A stretch of 64,000 nt of DNA from Phymorhynchus buccinoides (taxonomy: Eukaryota; Mollusca; Gastropoda; Neogastropoda; Raphitomidae). Below, one piece after another: positions 1 to 10,475 of this stretch (positions are counted from its first letter, which is position 1; the number at the start of each line of letters is the position of its first letter). The notes beneath the pieces were generated by a model, which saw only the letters and a program-made list of their open reading frames with translations, was not told the origin of the DNA and made no database searches. Where the stretch lies: the NCBI GenBank assembly GCA_017654935.2, contig CM065690.1:5071039-5135038 (forward strand), written 5' to 3'. The position numbers were made by a program, and so were the translations under genes.

Positions 1-423
<423 letters not shown>

Positions 424-1035
424 ATACAGCACAAAGTGTCACAAATGTGCTAAATAGAACAACTACCAATCTTTATACAATGAACATAATTAACTGTATG
501 TGGTTCTTCAGAACCAAATATTTGTTCCATTAAAAAAAAAAAAATTAAACCATGAATAAAACCTTTTCCCATTTTGCACTGAAGACAAAGCCAAAGAAAC
601 TTGAAACTCGATTTTTTGGGTGGGTGGGTTAGTTAGTTAGTTAGTTAGTCTGTTATAGTCCCGTCAACAGCTATGGTTATCTCAGGACTGTCACCGCATA
701 GCAATCCACCACGTATAGCAAAACACTAATCCATGAATCTTAACAACGTACAAAACCTGAAAACAAAAAATGTAGTACAATTCATAACATGACACTTCCA
801 TCATTATACCCTATAGCACATAAGTCTACACAGTGCTGGAAACGTGGAGCCACGCTACTCTCATTTATCGGATCCAGGTTAATAAAAACAGTAAAAAAGG
901 ATAACAAATACATACTAGTAAGCTAAAATACATAAAAAGGCTATATACAAGCTAATATGCACTGCACACTCAAGTGCGTAATTATCACGCGTGGACGCCA
1001 GTGTACAATTAAAAAAACACCTGGCATGCCATAAA
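424..1035. other. Intergenic, no gene seen
   Basis: AT-rich sequence with a short (TTAG)n run near 630-650. The following segment (about 653-720, 'tcccgtcaacagctatggtt') is shared with 56330-56400, so part of it is an interspersed repeat. No exon is supported. Confidence 0.5.
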
Positions 1036-1256
1036 TTGTAAAAATGAAAAACGTGGAAGGGTTTTATAGAAAAAATGCAGGTGAATGGACCAACAAGGCA
1101 GAAAACAGTAGACGCCAGAAAGCAAAAAGAAGAGAAAAGGCAGATTCAAAGAGAGTGATAGAGTAGGGGAAGTTACTAGCATAGAACTTCCAGAAGAAGG
1201 GGGAACTATTTCTGCTGAAAGACCCCCCGGTATCCCCACGGGAGGGCCATAACCAC
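1036..1256 (-). mobile_element. SINE-like family A copy
   Basis: The reverse complement matches the 8641-8960, 18248-18580, 43500-44030, 46655-46945 and 54040-54345 copies. Shared parts are a GGTATCCCC..GGGG head, a CTTTTGTATAAATAGTT-like block, CTGGAAGTTCTGTGC and the TTTGACTCTGCC block. This copy lacks the 3' hairpins and the GAA tail. Confidence 0.75.
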
Positions 1257-1489
1257 ATAAGCCAGCCTAAGCCGTTGCCTGCCTCCTACGACGAGGACGT
1301 GTGGTTGGACTTTAGGAGGCATGTGCTCCCCTTACTGTTGGCCCAAACTAATGTCAGCCAATGATAAAAGCCTTTGGAGTTAAGGGTCCTACACACACTG
1401 ATGCACTCTCGGAGTCTGCCATCATCTCACACCATCCATCCCATGTGATAATCATCATATAGTAAAAAGCCAACTGTCCGTCCGTGTGT

Positions 1490-1900
1490 GTGTGTGTGTG
1501 AAACACAAAACGGGCCTTATAACTCCGTCGTTTTTCGACCGAATCGCTTCAAATTTGCTGTGAGCCCTGACGGGGCGATGGCAACGGCAACCGAGGCGGC
1601 CGTGTCATTTGCGCGGTTCGGCAAATGCGCGAAACGCGCATCCGCCGGCCTCTCGGCGCCCGTATCTCCGGTGTTTCTGGACCGATTGCCTTCGAATTTG
1701 GCAGGAAGATGACCGGGGACGGTGACTATCCGTGTACCAAACCGGATGCGAATCGGTTCAGAAACGCGCGCGCTATACGACTCCGCCGTTTCTTAACCGA
1801 ATCGCTTCAAATTTGCTGTACTCAGCGTTACCAGTACTTGGCGTTACCGTTACTAGGCGTTACCGTTACTAGGCGTTACTGGTACTCGGAGTTGCGCTAG
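1490..1900. repeat. Interspersed repeat, also inverted at 41735-42090
   Basis: The blocks CCGAATCGCTTCAAATTTGC, GGCCGTGTCATTTGCGCGGT and TTTCTGGACCGATTGCCTTC recur on the opposite strand at 41735-42090 inside a Nup43 intron. The first block occurs twice here (near 1540 and 1797). It ends in small tandem GGCGTTAC units and (TAA)n. It is GC-richer than its surroundings and its class is unknown. Confidence 0.7.
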
Positions 1901-1911
1901 TAATAATAATA

Positions 1912-2135
1912 ATAATAATGAAGAAAGAAAAATGGTGCTTTACGTCCTCTCGGTCTGGAACAGACACATATGGGGCATTTGTAAATACAAAGATGGTGGG
2001 AACAATACTGGAGGCACTGCCCGGAGGCAGTGCAACACCAGTAAAGTCCCGAATTTTTAACAATACAGATAAGTGTAGCAGTAACCACGCCTCGGTTAAA
2101 CCTCATCGGCTATGGTACCGCCACGAGTATAATGT
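1912..2135 (-). repeat. Interspersed repeat family M copy
   Basis: Shares CTCTCGGTCTGGAACAGACA, an ACAAAGATGGTGGGAACAATACTGG-like block and a GCCCGGAGGCAGTGCAAC-like block with copies at 25745-25940, 26005-26215 and 26520-26720 and, partly, 37010-37240 and 52950-53100. It is flanked by (TAA)n on both sides. Class not assigned. Confidence 0.75.
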
Positions 2136-2706
2136 GAATAATAATAATAATAATAATAAATGGATATTTATATAAGTACCAAAGGGGAATGATGCAAGCA
2201 TGACGTGATTTCTTTACAATCTCTACGATTTCAAGGGGGGTACGCACTGACCCAACCAACGCGCAGACCTGTTAGTACTCTAGTGCTTTTTATCCAGCAC
2301 AAAGCGCTTTACAATCGGCATTGAAACACTCATAGACAGACACATACGCACACTCACTTACACACACACACTTACACACACACCTGCTCACTCACACTCG
2401 TGCACGCGCACACAAATTACGTACAAACACATACACACACACAAATTACATACATACATACAAACTTACATCAAACAATCACACACACACACACACACAC
2501 ACAGGATGAACTTTTTTCACACACTGATGTATTCTCCCATGTCACACAGAGCAGAGGTCAAAGGTGAACATCAGACGACAAACACAAATTGTGACTCAAG
2601 CAGCAGGCCAGTTGGTTATGTTTGGTTGTTTATTGAGGTCATTTCGAGTTCATCATGTTTTCTCATAATTTGGGCAACCATACTAGCAATGTAGCATACA
2701 TGTTGG
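2136..2706. other. Intergenic with CA microsatellites and a LINE/SINE 3'-end fragment
   Basis: Near 2290-2320 a GCACAAAGCGCTTTACAATC block matches the 3' ends of the LINEs at 11.5 and 12.6 kb. CA-rich tracts follow up to about 2505. No exon was recognised. Confidence 0.5.
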
Positions 2707-2708
2707 TA

Positions 2709-3130
2709 CAGTGAAACCTCCAGGCATCAGAATAGTCTGAAGTCCAATCCTCTGAAAACTGCAGTAAAATGGGCCATCAAGGCCCTAGACTGAAGAGGGA
2801 CAACACTGAAATGAGTTCCCAGCATGACCAAAAAGGCTTAATATAGAGATAAATCGCTTTCAAATGCTAATTAACACAAAGAACAACACCCAATAAAAAA
2901 AGCAAAACCTCTGACAAGAGAAGCCAATCCTCTGTCAGAAATTCTTAATCCTCTGAAATCCTCTGATCCTCTGACAATTCTGATGCCTGGACCTCCCTTA
3001 TAAGACCTTCAAAAATGAGGTTTTATAAGGGAGGGGTCTTATAAGGGAGGTAATTTTAATACTTACAAAGAAGGGCGATGTCTCAGAAGTAGGTCTTATA
3101 ATGGGAGGTCCTATAAGGGAGGTTCTACTG
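2709..3130. mobile_element. CAGTG-ended MITE (TA target) interrupted by a fold-back element
   Basis: Starts TA|CAGTGAAACCTC, is broken at 2721 by the element at 2721-2989, and resumes ACCTCCCTTATAAGACC to end TTCTACTG|TA. ACCTC is repeated on both sides of the insert, as expected for a target-site duplication. Intact relatives are at 13177-13350 and 20967-21148. The TIR and TA target resemble Tc1/mariner-pogo type non-autonomous elements. Confidence 0.8.
2721..2989. mobile_element. Fold-back element, CAGGCATCAGAAT ends
   Basis: The left end CAGGCATCAGAATAG is complementary to the right end ATTCTGATGCCTG. The interior repeats AATCCTCTGA-type words near both ends, making the arms longer. It lies inside the MITE at 2709-3130. 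Related copies are at 3739-4044 (decayed) and 18797-19303. Confidence 0.8.
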
Positions 3131-3146
3131 TATCTGGCAACAAACT

Positions 3147-3308
<162 letters not shown>

Positions 3309-3309
3309 A

Positions 3310-3738
3310 ATGTCAGTAAATGGCAAATATAACTCTATTTACCAATATATGCAAAATGTCCAGATTTAAAGTCAAAATTTGAAAAAAAAATTTGCTCATT
3401 ACTTATTGAAACCACACCAAAAATGGCCTATTGTGCTGCCTTAAAAAATTATCTTTCTTTGAGCTCCTCCCAAATCAGAATGTGTCGGCTGAATGCAGCG
3501 GGGAGACCAGTGAAAACTGAAAAGCGGACACATACGTACTTCACCATCATGGCTGAGAACGCAGAAGAAGAAGAAGAAACCACAACGATAGAAACGTAAA
3601 GCCAAAATTCTATCTCTCAGGACTCATTCATTCAGCTAGCCCTGAACATTTTCACAGCAAAAAACAAACAAACACGCAAAAAAAACACAGCTATTCAGTG
3701 TATTTACCCTCGAACATTTGAAAATGTCTTGAACACAG
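3310..3738. other. Intergenic with a degraded repeat
   Basis: The 3465-3575 segment (CAGAATGTGTCGGCTGAATG.. then a GAAGAAGAAGAA tail) reappears inverted near 43375-43500, so it is an interspersed repeat with a GAA tail. Nothing coding was seen. Confidence 0.55.
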
Positions 3739-4044
3739 CATCAGGTATCAGAAAGGTCTGAAGTCCAATCCTCTAAACAACAGTGCGCCCTCGCTATGCG
3801 AAGAGAAGTAGACTGTCGAGGGACAACGCTTAAAGTTAAACCACTTTCCAACTTGACCCCAAAAAAACTCATGATTCAGTTAAAAAAAAAAAAAAATTCA
3901 CTTTAATATACTATTTGACAGTGACACAAATAATTGCACTCACGGAAACAGGTAAAACCTCTTGTCACCACAAACAAATTAATCCTCTTGTCAGACATTC
4001 TTCGTCTCTAAAACGGGCAAATCCTCAGACAATTCTGATGCTTG
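3739..4044. mobile_element. Decayed copy of the CAGGCATCAG fold-back family
   Basis: Shares GTCTGAAGTCCAATCCTCT, GAGGGACAAC and ACAATTCTGATGC with 2721-2989, with more mismatches at both ends (CAGGTATCAGAAAGG, ATTCTGATGCTTG). Confidence 0.65.
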
Positions 4045-4338
4045 ATTACATACAGCATAGTTACAACGTTCCTTTAAATATCGGTAAACCTAGAACGAAC
4101 GAAAAACATAGTCCGTGTTTTCGCAACTTTTTTTTATCCACCAATCACGCAGTCCACCACGCATAAATCAAGATAAATGTTCAAAAAGAAAACACAAACA
4201 TTCACAACATGCATGCACAACAGACTAAAAATCTTCACAGCCCAAAACCCCATGGAATACAGTTGCACAAAATGTGGGCAAATACATACACATTTTTGTT
4301 TGAAAATACATACCCTAAGGAAGAAACAAAAAGGATTA

Positions 4339-4849
4339 CAGACAAACCCCTATTTTACGACCCTCTGTTAAGCGACCACCTCTCATTTGAGACCGGATTT
4401 GTTGGCACGGATGCATTTTACTATGTAAACGACCTCTCTTAAACGACTTCCTCTAAAACCGACTAAGGAAGTTGTTGTCGTCTGCAACTTCGAGCAAAGG
4501 GAAACAACCACGGTCAAGGGCCTGAAAGCGGAGTCGCTTCCCTTGTTGTAGAAAAGATGGCGGAAAGCGTAGGAAAAGCACGAAAACCACTGACTTTGAA
4601 AAAGAAAACCACTGACTTTGGACGAGAGTGGAGGTGATAACAGAAGTCGGCGAAGTGAAACTGTAATACATCCCCTATGGAGTTGGAAAGACCCAAATCC
4701 AGTGTCATTGTATGTGTGCATGAAGAAGAGAGTATTTGCTGAACTTTTTCTTTCTACGGCTGCCAGTGAAAACCTCCGTCATACGACCCCTCCAATTTAC
4801 GACTGATTTTTCTGGACATTTTGGAAGTCTTAAAATAGAGGTTTGTCTG
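4339..4849. mobile_element. pogo/Tc1-like MITE with a transposase-start remnant
   Basis: TIRs CAGACAAACCCCTATTTTA and TAAAATAGAGGTTTGTCTG are flanked by TA. An internal frame at about 4557-4637 starts MAESVGKARKPLTLKKK and stops after 26 residues. The basic 'K..PLTLKKK' stretch resembles the start of pogo/Tigger-type transposases, where KRK.LTL.EK opens the DNA-binding domain; this is inference. A longer copy is at 60480-61084. Confidence 0.75.
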
Positions 4850-5175
4850 TATTATTAACAATTCCCTTTTACTGAGTCAAGTTTTCTCCCTATCGACACA
4901 CTGGGCAGTCCCCACATTTCCAACAATTTGTATTAAAATTCCAGATTTCGACACACTGGGCAAACATTTCACGGTCAATGACATCACACACCCCATAGTG
5001 GACATGGGGCAGGCGAAGAAGGGGGTTAAACCTGGCTGGGTCATCCAAATTTTAAACGCCTCTGACTATGCACAATGCAGTAGCCAAAATGTCCTAGTAA
5101 AGCGAAATGGAATGAACCCACTCTTTTTCAGTTTTTTTATTTTTCCCAAGGTGCCTGAAGGATCAACCTAAAGAT
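4850..5175. other. Intergenic, nothing recognised
   Basis: CGACACACTGGGCA occurs twice (near 4895 and 4949), a minor local duplication. No exon or known element was seen. Confidence 0.45.
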
Positions 5176-5189
5176 CGTGGGCCGAAGAG

Positions 5190-6120
5190 AAGAAGAACTT
5201 CAAGAAGAAGAAGAAGAACTTCAAGAAAAAGAAGAAGAACTTCAAGAAGAAGAAGAAGAACTTCAAGAAGAAGAAGAAGAACTTCAAGAAGAAGAAGAAG
5301 AAGAACTTCAAGAAGAAGAAGAAGAAGAACTTCAAGAAGAAGAAGAAGAAGAACTTCAAGAAGAAGAAGAAGAACTTCAAGAAGAAAAAGAAGAACTTCA
5401 AGAAGAAGAAGAAGAACTTCAAGAAGAAGAAGAAGAACTTCAAGAAGAAGAAGAAGAACTTCAAGAAGAAGAAGAACTTCAAGAAGAAGAAGAAGAAGAA
5501 CTTCAAGAAGAAGAAGAACTTCAAGAAGAAGAAGAAGAAGAACTTCAAGAAGAAGAAGAAGAACTTCAAGAAGAAGAAGAAGAACTTCAAGAAGAAGAAG
5601 AAGAAGAACTTCAAGAAGAAGAAGAACTTCAAGAAGAAGAAGAAGAAGAACTTCAAGAAGAAAAAGAAGAACTTCAAGAAGAAGAAGAAGAACTTCAAGA
5701 AGAAGAAGAACTTCAAGAAGAACTTCAAGAAAAAGAAGAAGAAGAATTTCAAGAAGAAGAAGAAGAAGAACTTCAAGAAGAAGAAGAAGAAGAACTTCAA
5801 GAAGAAGAAGAAGAACTTCAAGAAGAAGAAGAAGAAGAACTTCAAGAAGAAGAAGAAGAACTTCAAGAAGAAGAAGAAGAAGAACTTCAAGAAGAAGAAG
5901 AAGAAGAAGAAAGAAGAAGAAGAACTTCAAGAAGAAGAAGAACTTCAAGAAGAAGAAGAAGAACTTCAAGAAGAAGAAGAACTTCAAGAAGAAGAAGAAG
6001 AAGAAGAACTTCAAGAAGAAGAAGAAGAACTTCAAGAAGAAGAGCTTCAAGAAGAAGAAGAAGAACTTCAAGAAGAAGAAGAACTTCAAGAATAATAAGA
6101 AGAATTTCAAGAAGAAAATG
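5190..6120. repeat. GAA/ACTTC minisatellite
   Basis: About 930 bp of units made of CTTCAAGAAG plus a variable number of GAA triplets (units of 15-24 bp). Because nearly all units are multiples of three, plus-strand frames stay open as LQEEEEE repeats of over 200 residues and minus-strand frames as FFLK/LLEV repeats. No start context, splice site or unique flanking coding sequence supports a protein. It grades into the longer-period array at 6130. Confidence 0.93.
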
Positions 6121-6129
6121 AAGAAGCAA

Positions 6130-6600
6130 AATGGGTGCTCCTACAGTGTACAATGTTTCCAGTGAACTTTTCTCACTTGTGCCTTCAAACCTGGGCCCTA
6201 AAGAAAATGAAAAGAAGAAGAACTTCAAGAAGAAAAAGAAGGCTCAGCGAAATGGGTGTTCCTGCAGTACAGTGCTACCTTTGAGCTTTTCTCACATGTG
6301 CCTTCAAACCTGGACTCTAAAGAGGAGGAGGAGGAGAAGAAGAGGAAGAAGAACTTCAACAAGGAGCAGCAAAATGGGTGTTCCTGCAGTGTACAGTGCT
6401 ACCGGTGAACGTTTCTCACATACGCCTTCAAACCTGGGCCCTAAAGAAAATGAGGAAAAGAAGAAGAACTTCAAGAAGAAAAAGGTGGCTCAGCGAAATG
6501 GGTGTTCCTGCAGGGTACAGTGCTACCTTTGAACCTTTCTCACATGTGCTTCAAACCTGGGCCCTAAAGAGGAGGAGAAGAAGAACTTTAAGAAGAAGCG
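6130..6600 (-). repeat. 121-124 bp tandem array related to the 3' end of the neighbouring zinc-finger gene
   Basis: Four units start at about 6133, 6254, 6376 and 6500. On the minus strand each has a pyrimidine tract, CTTTAG and then a segment reading GLKAHVRKVH-like (unit 1 has Q for H, unit 3 Y for H). This matches HLKAHVAKVHQ at the end of the zinc-finger protein (about 7060-7100), and the adjacent non-coding bases also align. The purine side of each unit is the GAA/ACTTC motif of the array at 5190. The units look like decayed copies of a finger-gene terminus. Confidence 0.7.
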
Positions 6601-6866
6601 CATGGGTGCAACTACACAACATAAAAAAAACCTGAAAGGCCGGGGTCTAAGGGATAATCATATTAATGTCTCCCTGCAGCTGAAGAAAAAATTGATTTAT
6701 GAAGGTATTTTAGTTTGCTTTTTCCACAAAGAATACAAATGAGTACATTTGAAATGTTTGAAAAATACAGTAGACACACAAAGATCTTGTTTTGTTGTTT
6801 GACAAATTAAAATAAGGGAAATTCCTTTTCTGGTGCTAAACATTCAAAAACAGGAAATCCTTGTAT
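6601..6866. repeat. Interspersed repeat family L copy
   Basis: Matches 61610-61880 in the same orientation and 48955-49215 inverted. Shared words are CTGCAGCTGAAG, GAAGGTATTTTAGTTTGC, AATACAGTAGACACACAAAG and AAACAGGAAATCCTTGTATA. Class unknown. Confidence 0.75.
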
Positions 6867-7009
6867 ACAGTCTCCCATTATAAGACTCCTTCCCACATAA
6901 GACCTACTTCTCTGAGACATTGCCCTTCTTTCTAAGTATTGAAATTACCTCCCTTATAAGACCTCATTTGGGATGTTTTTTGAAGGTCTTATAAGGGAGG
7001 TTCCATTGC
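6867..7009. mobile_element. CAGT-ended MITE (TATAAGACC family)
   Basis: Left end TA|CAGTCTCCCATTATAAGAC, right end TCTTATAAGGGAGGTTCCATTG. It sits just past the zinc-finger stop codon on the gene's downstream side and may lie in its 3' UTR. Confidence 0.75.
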
Positions 7010-7058
7010 ACCAGGAACAGTTGCCCCCACGGAAGCGCAATGGGCACAGTGGGCAGTG

Positions 7059-8576
7059 TCACTGGTGAACTTTCGCCACGTGCGCCTTCAAATGCTGCGA
7101 ATACCTGAATGATGCGGGGCAGTGAGGACAGCCGTGGGGTTTTAGCCCGGAGTGGGTGCGACGGTGCTTGCCCAGAGCGCTGGAGGTGACGAAGCCCTTC
7201 CCGCAGTCCGCGCACACGTAGGGCTTCTCCCCCGTGTGGGTGCGCAGGTGGGTCTTCAACCCGCTGGACTGGGCGAAACCCTTCCCGCACAACGAGCACA
7301 CGTGGGGTTTCTCGCCCGTGTGAGTTCTCTTGTGCGTCACCAGACTGCCTTTCTCGGAGAACGCCGCCCCACAGATGTCGCAGAGGTGGGGTTTGCTGCC
7401 CTCATGCACCGCCCTTATGTGGTGCTTGAAACGGTCGAACCGCACAAAACGACTGCCGCATTGAAGACAGTGATACTGTTTTTCTATGGCATGGACTTTC
7501 TTGTGTTGGTTCAGGTCCTTGGCTTTGGTGAACCTCTTGCTGCAGACATCGCACAGAAAGGGCTTGTTGTCGCTGTGTATCAGCTCGTGGGACTGCAGCT
7601 GAGAGGCCAGGGCGAAGCTCTTGTCGCACACATCACACACAAATGGCTTGTGGGCACTGTGCATCGTGAGCTTGTGCTTCTTCACGTAGAAAGGGTCGGT
7701 GAAACGCTTGTCGCACACGTCACACGCAAAGGGCTTGACAGCACTGTGAAGAAACTTGTGTCTCTCCAGCTTGCTGGGCGTGGGGAAAGACTTTGAGCAG
7801 ACGTCACACACAAAGGATTTGTGCGCGTCGTGCGTCGACAGCTTGTGCGCCTTCAGCTGAGAAGGCACGGCAAAACACTTACTGCACACATCACACTCCA
7901 AAGGCTTATGACTGATGTGCAACAGCTTGTGTTTCTTGAAATTGCTCTCATCAAGAAAGCTCCTAAAGCACACGTCACACACAAAGGATTTCACACCGCT
8001 GTGAACCAGCTTGTGCCTCTTCAGTTTGCTGGGCGTAGGGCAAGATTTCCCGCAGACATCACAATCATGCTGTATCCTACTGCTCTTGGCAGCTTTATCA
8101 CCGGCATCACTATAGTCAATTTTCTTTGCTCTTTTTCTCTTGCCACGCCTATCCACCTTCTTGTCTGCATTGCCACGGCTATCCACCTTCTTGTCTGCAT
8201 TGCCACGCTTATCCACCTTCTTGTCTGCGTTGCCACGCCTATCCACCTTCTTCTCTGCGTTGCCACGCCTATCCACCTTCTTGTCTGTGCTGCCACGCCT
8301 ATCCACCTTCTTGTCCGTGTTGCTGCTGCTGTCGCATCTCTCAGGCGTGGAGGACCCGGGTAACACCACGTGCAGCTTCTCTCCGTGAGCCGACGCCAGG
8401 TGGAGATCCAAGCTGCTGACCAGCACAAAGGCGGCAGAACAAAGGTAGCATGCGTGAGCTGAGTTCAGAGGCAGCAGCGACCCCGAAGGGCTGTCAGACC
8501 TGGGCTGTCCTCGGCTGCAAACAGCTGAGGGCTGACCCGGCGACTCTTCCTTCATGGACCATGCTGGTTCCTGCTT
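7059..8576 (-). CDS. C2H2 zinc-finger protein, main exon
   Basis: Probable nuclear DNA-binding regulator; target unknown. One finger lies near the N-terminus (CYLCSAAFVLVSSLDLHLAS, then AH), and twelve tandem C-x2-C-x12-H-x3-4-H fingers fill the C-terminal two thirds. Linkers are TGEKP-like only in the last fingers; earlier ones have H/K/P variants (SHKPLEC, SAVKPFA). Between the finger sets lies a basic segment of six 10-residue repeats (about 8150-8330, consensus NADKKVDRRG) followed by KRKRAKK, a likely nuclear localisation signal. The reading frame is open to 8675, but the upstream part has only a TTG start and is SINE-derived. A strong acceptor (TCTCTGTTTTCGCAG) ends at 8577, so the exon probably starts at 8576 in phase 0. 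The first good ATG in it is at 8555, giving about 498 residues. It ends KVHQ-TGA. No KRAB, BTB or ZAD domain is visible. The upstream exon was not found. Confidence 0.88.
   Translation of the reverse strand, partial: KQEPAWSMKEESPGQPSAVCSRGQPRSDSPSGSLLPLNSAHACYLCSAAFVLVSSLDLHLASAHGEKLHVVLPGSSTPERCDSSSNTDKKVDRRGSTDKKVDRRGNAEKKVDRRGNADKKVDKRGNADKKVDSRGNADKKVDRRGKRKRAKKIDYSDAGDKAAKSSRIQHDCDVCGKSCPTPSKLKRHKLVHSGVKSFVCDVCFRSFLDESNFKKHKLLHISHKPLECDVCSKCFAVPSQLKAHKLSTHDAHKSFVCDVCSKSFPTPSKLERHKFLHSAVKPFACDVCDKRFTDPFYVKKHKLTMHSAHKPFVCDVCDKSFALASQLQSHELIHSDNKPFLCDVCSKRFTKAKDLNQHKKVHAIEKQYHCLQCGSRFVRFDRFKHHIRAVHEGSKPHLCDICGAAFSEKGSLVTHKRTHTGEKPHVCSLCGKGFAQSSGLKTHLRTHTGEKPYVCADCGKGFVTSSALGKHRRTHSGLKPHGCPHCPASFRYSQHLKAHVAKVHQ
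8150..8332 (-). repeat. 30 bp coding minisatellite inside the zinc-finger gene
   Basis: Six near-identical 30 bp units encode ten-residue repeats, with variants NTDKKVDRRG, STDKKVDRRG, NAEKKVDRRG, NADKKVDKRG and NADKKVDSRG. Unit length keeps the frame, so copy number could vary without disrupting the protein. The segment is highly basic and probably disordered. Confidence 0.9.
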
Positions 8577-8640
8577 CTGCGAAAACAGAGACGCACAGTA
8601 CAAAACTCCCATCAATTTCACAAAGCACAGTTTTCTCATT

Positions 8641-8960
8641 TTTCTTCTTCGATCGCTCAGACAGTTCCCTGTCAATTATGAGCGGAGATGCGTCATGCTG
8701 CCGTTATGCGCCTAACTAAGAAATAGTTAGGCCCAGCAAGTCCGACTTCGGCTGGAGGAAATCTTTTTGAAAGTGTTTCGTGAAAAAAAGGCAGGAGAAT
8801 GGACTGGTAAGGCAGAAAGATAGTAGATGATAGTAAGCAAATGGAAAAGGCAGAGTCAAAGAGTGACAGATTAGAGGAAATTACAAGCACACAACTTCCA
8901 GAAGGTGGGGGAACTATTTATACAAAAGACCCCCCGGTATCCCCATGGGGGAGTTTTCTT
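8641..8960 (-). mobile_element. SINE-like family A copy, full length
   Basis: On the minus strand it runs from CCCCATGGGGATACCGGGGG through CTTTTGTATAAATAGTTCCC and TTCTCCTGCC to two small hairpins (CTAACTATTTCTTAGTTAG and GACAGGGAACTGTC) and a GAAGAAGAAA tail. The tail abuts the zinc-finger exon just outside its acceptor, so the element lies at the end of the upstream intron. Confidence 0.8.
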
Positions 8961-9208
8961 ATTCAGTTACCATGTTTGTAGATTTTCATTCCAAGAAAAC
9001 GTTTAGACCCACTACGGCTTGACATCGAGCTTTTTTTTTAACACAACATTTCATAAACAAACAGTAAACACCATATTTGTTATTTTCTTGTTGGAATTTT
9101 GTGGTTTTGTTTTTAAAAATTGTTTTTGAAGAAGTCACACACAAACATCCCTGCATAGAGATGTGTGACTTCGTTAAAAAAAAAAGTGGAAAAGCATGTT
9201 TTGTAGTA
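8961..9208. other. Intergenic, short inverted repeat only
   Basis: GAAGTCACACACAAACATCC and GATGTGTGACTTC, about 10 bp apart, form an imperfect hairpin near 9130-9172. No coding sequence was seen. Confidence 0.4.
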
Positions 9209-9210
9209 CA

Positions 9211-9572
9211 GTGCAACCTCCCTTATTAAGACTCCCTCAAACTTAAGACCTACTTCTCTAAGACATTGCCCTTCTTAGTAAGTACTTATCAAAATTACCT
9301 CCCTATTACAACTCCCTCACACTTAAGACCTTATTTTGGACGATTTTTTTCAAGGTGTTACAAGTCTTGAGTAGTCTGGATAGCTTAAAATAGTAGTTTT
9401 GGCTCAAAATGTGTAGTTTTATTCATTAACCCATCAAACAAAGTTCACTGAAAATGAGTAATTAGAGCTCTTTTTTTTCAATTTTGAAGAATAGTAGAGG
9501 TCCAAATTGAGTAGAATAATACTCGAAAAGAGCAGAGTAAACAGGTCTGGTGTTATAAGGGAAGTTCCTCAG
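9211..9572. mobile_element. CAGTG-ended MITE split by a family-K element
   Basis: Left part TA|CAGTGCAACCTCCCTTATTAAGA, right part TATAAGGGAAGTTCCTCAG|TA. The insert (about 9360-9548) starts CAAGTCTTGAGTAG and ends GTAAACAGGTCT. GGTGTTA flanks the insert on both sides, a clear 7 bp target duplication. Confidence 0.8.
9360..9548. mobile_element. Family K element (CAAGTCTTGAGTAG...AGTAAACAGGTCT)
   Basis: Copies occur at 31362-31550, 38572-38775 (inverted), 40614-40780 (split) and 47432-47808 (split). It is rich in AGTAG/CTACT words. The 7 bp duplication here shows that it transposed, but its superfamily is not clear. Confidence 0.75.
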
Positions 9573-9574
9573 TA

Positions 9575-10135
9575 TTGCAAAGTTGTCACTTCTTGGTATG
9601 TAGTTCAGGTTTATTTGATAAATATTTCTTTGTATTTTTGTCCTTTGCCGATCTACGATTGCAAAGGAGTATGAATTCGTTCGTGTATGTTTTTTTTTTC
9701 TTTTTCTGTGCGTCCCAAGGATATCTCCCGAACCGCTTGACAGAATCACTTCAAATTTTGTGTGGTGGTGTGCCGCCATGAGAAGGAATGCATTCGCGCA
9801 TACATTATCGCCGTCGCGACCTTGACCTTGAAAACCGAAAAATCTTAAAAATAACTTCCACACCATTGGTCTTAGAGTCTTCAAACTTGGCATGTAGGTA
9901 CTTTGGCTTATGGCCGTTCTGATGGTGGCAAGGTCAAGTTCAGAGAGATCGGTAGACTTTGAAAGTGGTAGGGGTCTAAAAATTGGGTTTTACGCCATAT
10001 TTTCCACATGTTTACTTGACAGAAGCGCTTCAGATTGTGTGCAGTACTGTATAACCCAGAGTAGAAAACATCCTATAAATTATCGCCATGCAGACCTTGA
10101 CCTTGAAGTGTGACCTTGTTTCTAATATTTTGGTC
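9575..10135. repeat. Degenerate repeat with CTTGACCTTGAA words
   Basis: ACCTTGACCTTGAA recurs near 9820 and 10094, and GCTT(C/G)A..AA(A/T)TTTGTGTG-type blocks recur. It is similar in style to 59550-59840 and 1490-1900 (bases near 'CTTCAAATTTTGTG'). No coding support. Confidence 0.45.
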
Positions 10136-10139
10136 TAAA

Positions 10140-10475
10140 GTCACAGAGACTTGCTGTGAAATTCAGCTTACTCCCATCAGGAGAGCGTGTCGCTGCTAGA
10201 TCAGCACCATCCATTTGTTTTCATGCTATGCGAGTTTGTGTCATCCATCCCACCGGCACAACACAGCCTACTCCTCCCGAATAGTGGAACGGGCTTCAAC
10301 GTGTGCACAAGATCCTGTGCGTGCATTCGCACACGGGGACCTCGGTTTTAAGCTTCATCCGAAGGACTAAGAAATAGGAGTAAAGTGTCTTTCCCAAAGG
10401 ACACAACACCATGGACGTAGCTGGGTTCGAACCCCCACACCTCGGAAACCTGTTGGCGACTACCTACCATATTTT
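10140..10475 (-). mobile_element. tRNA-headed SINE
   Basis: On the minus strand a B-box-like GGGTTCGAACCC (about 10420) is followed by a body with ACCGAGGTCCCCGTGTGC, also found in the plus-strand SINE at 53650-54003. The A-box region is degraded. Confidence 0.65.

Noticed and set aside
5177..6121. 314-residue LQEEEEE-repeat protein
   Set aside because: Pure minisatellite translation; no unique domain, no splice support, and the opposite strand is equally open.
7152..8419. Plus-strand frames across the zinc-finger exon
   Set aside because: They are antisense shadows of the C2H2 coding sequence and of its 30 bp repeat.
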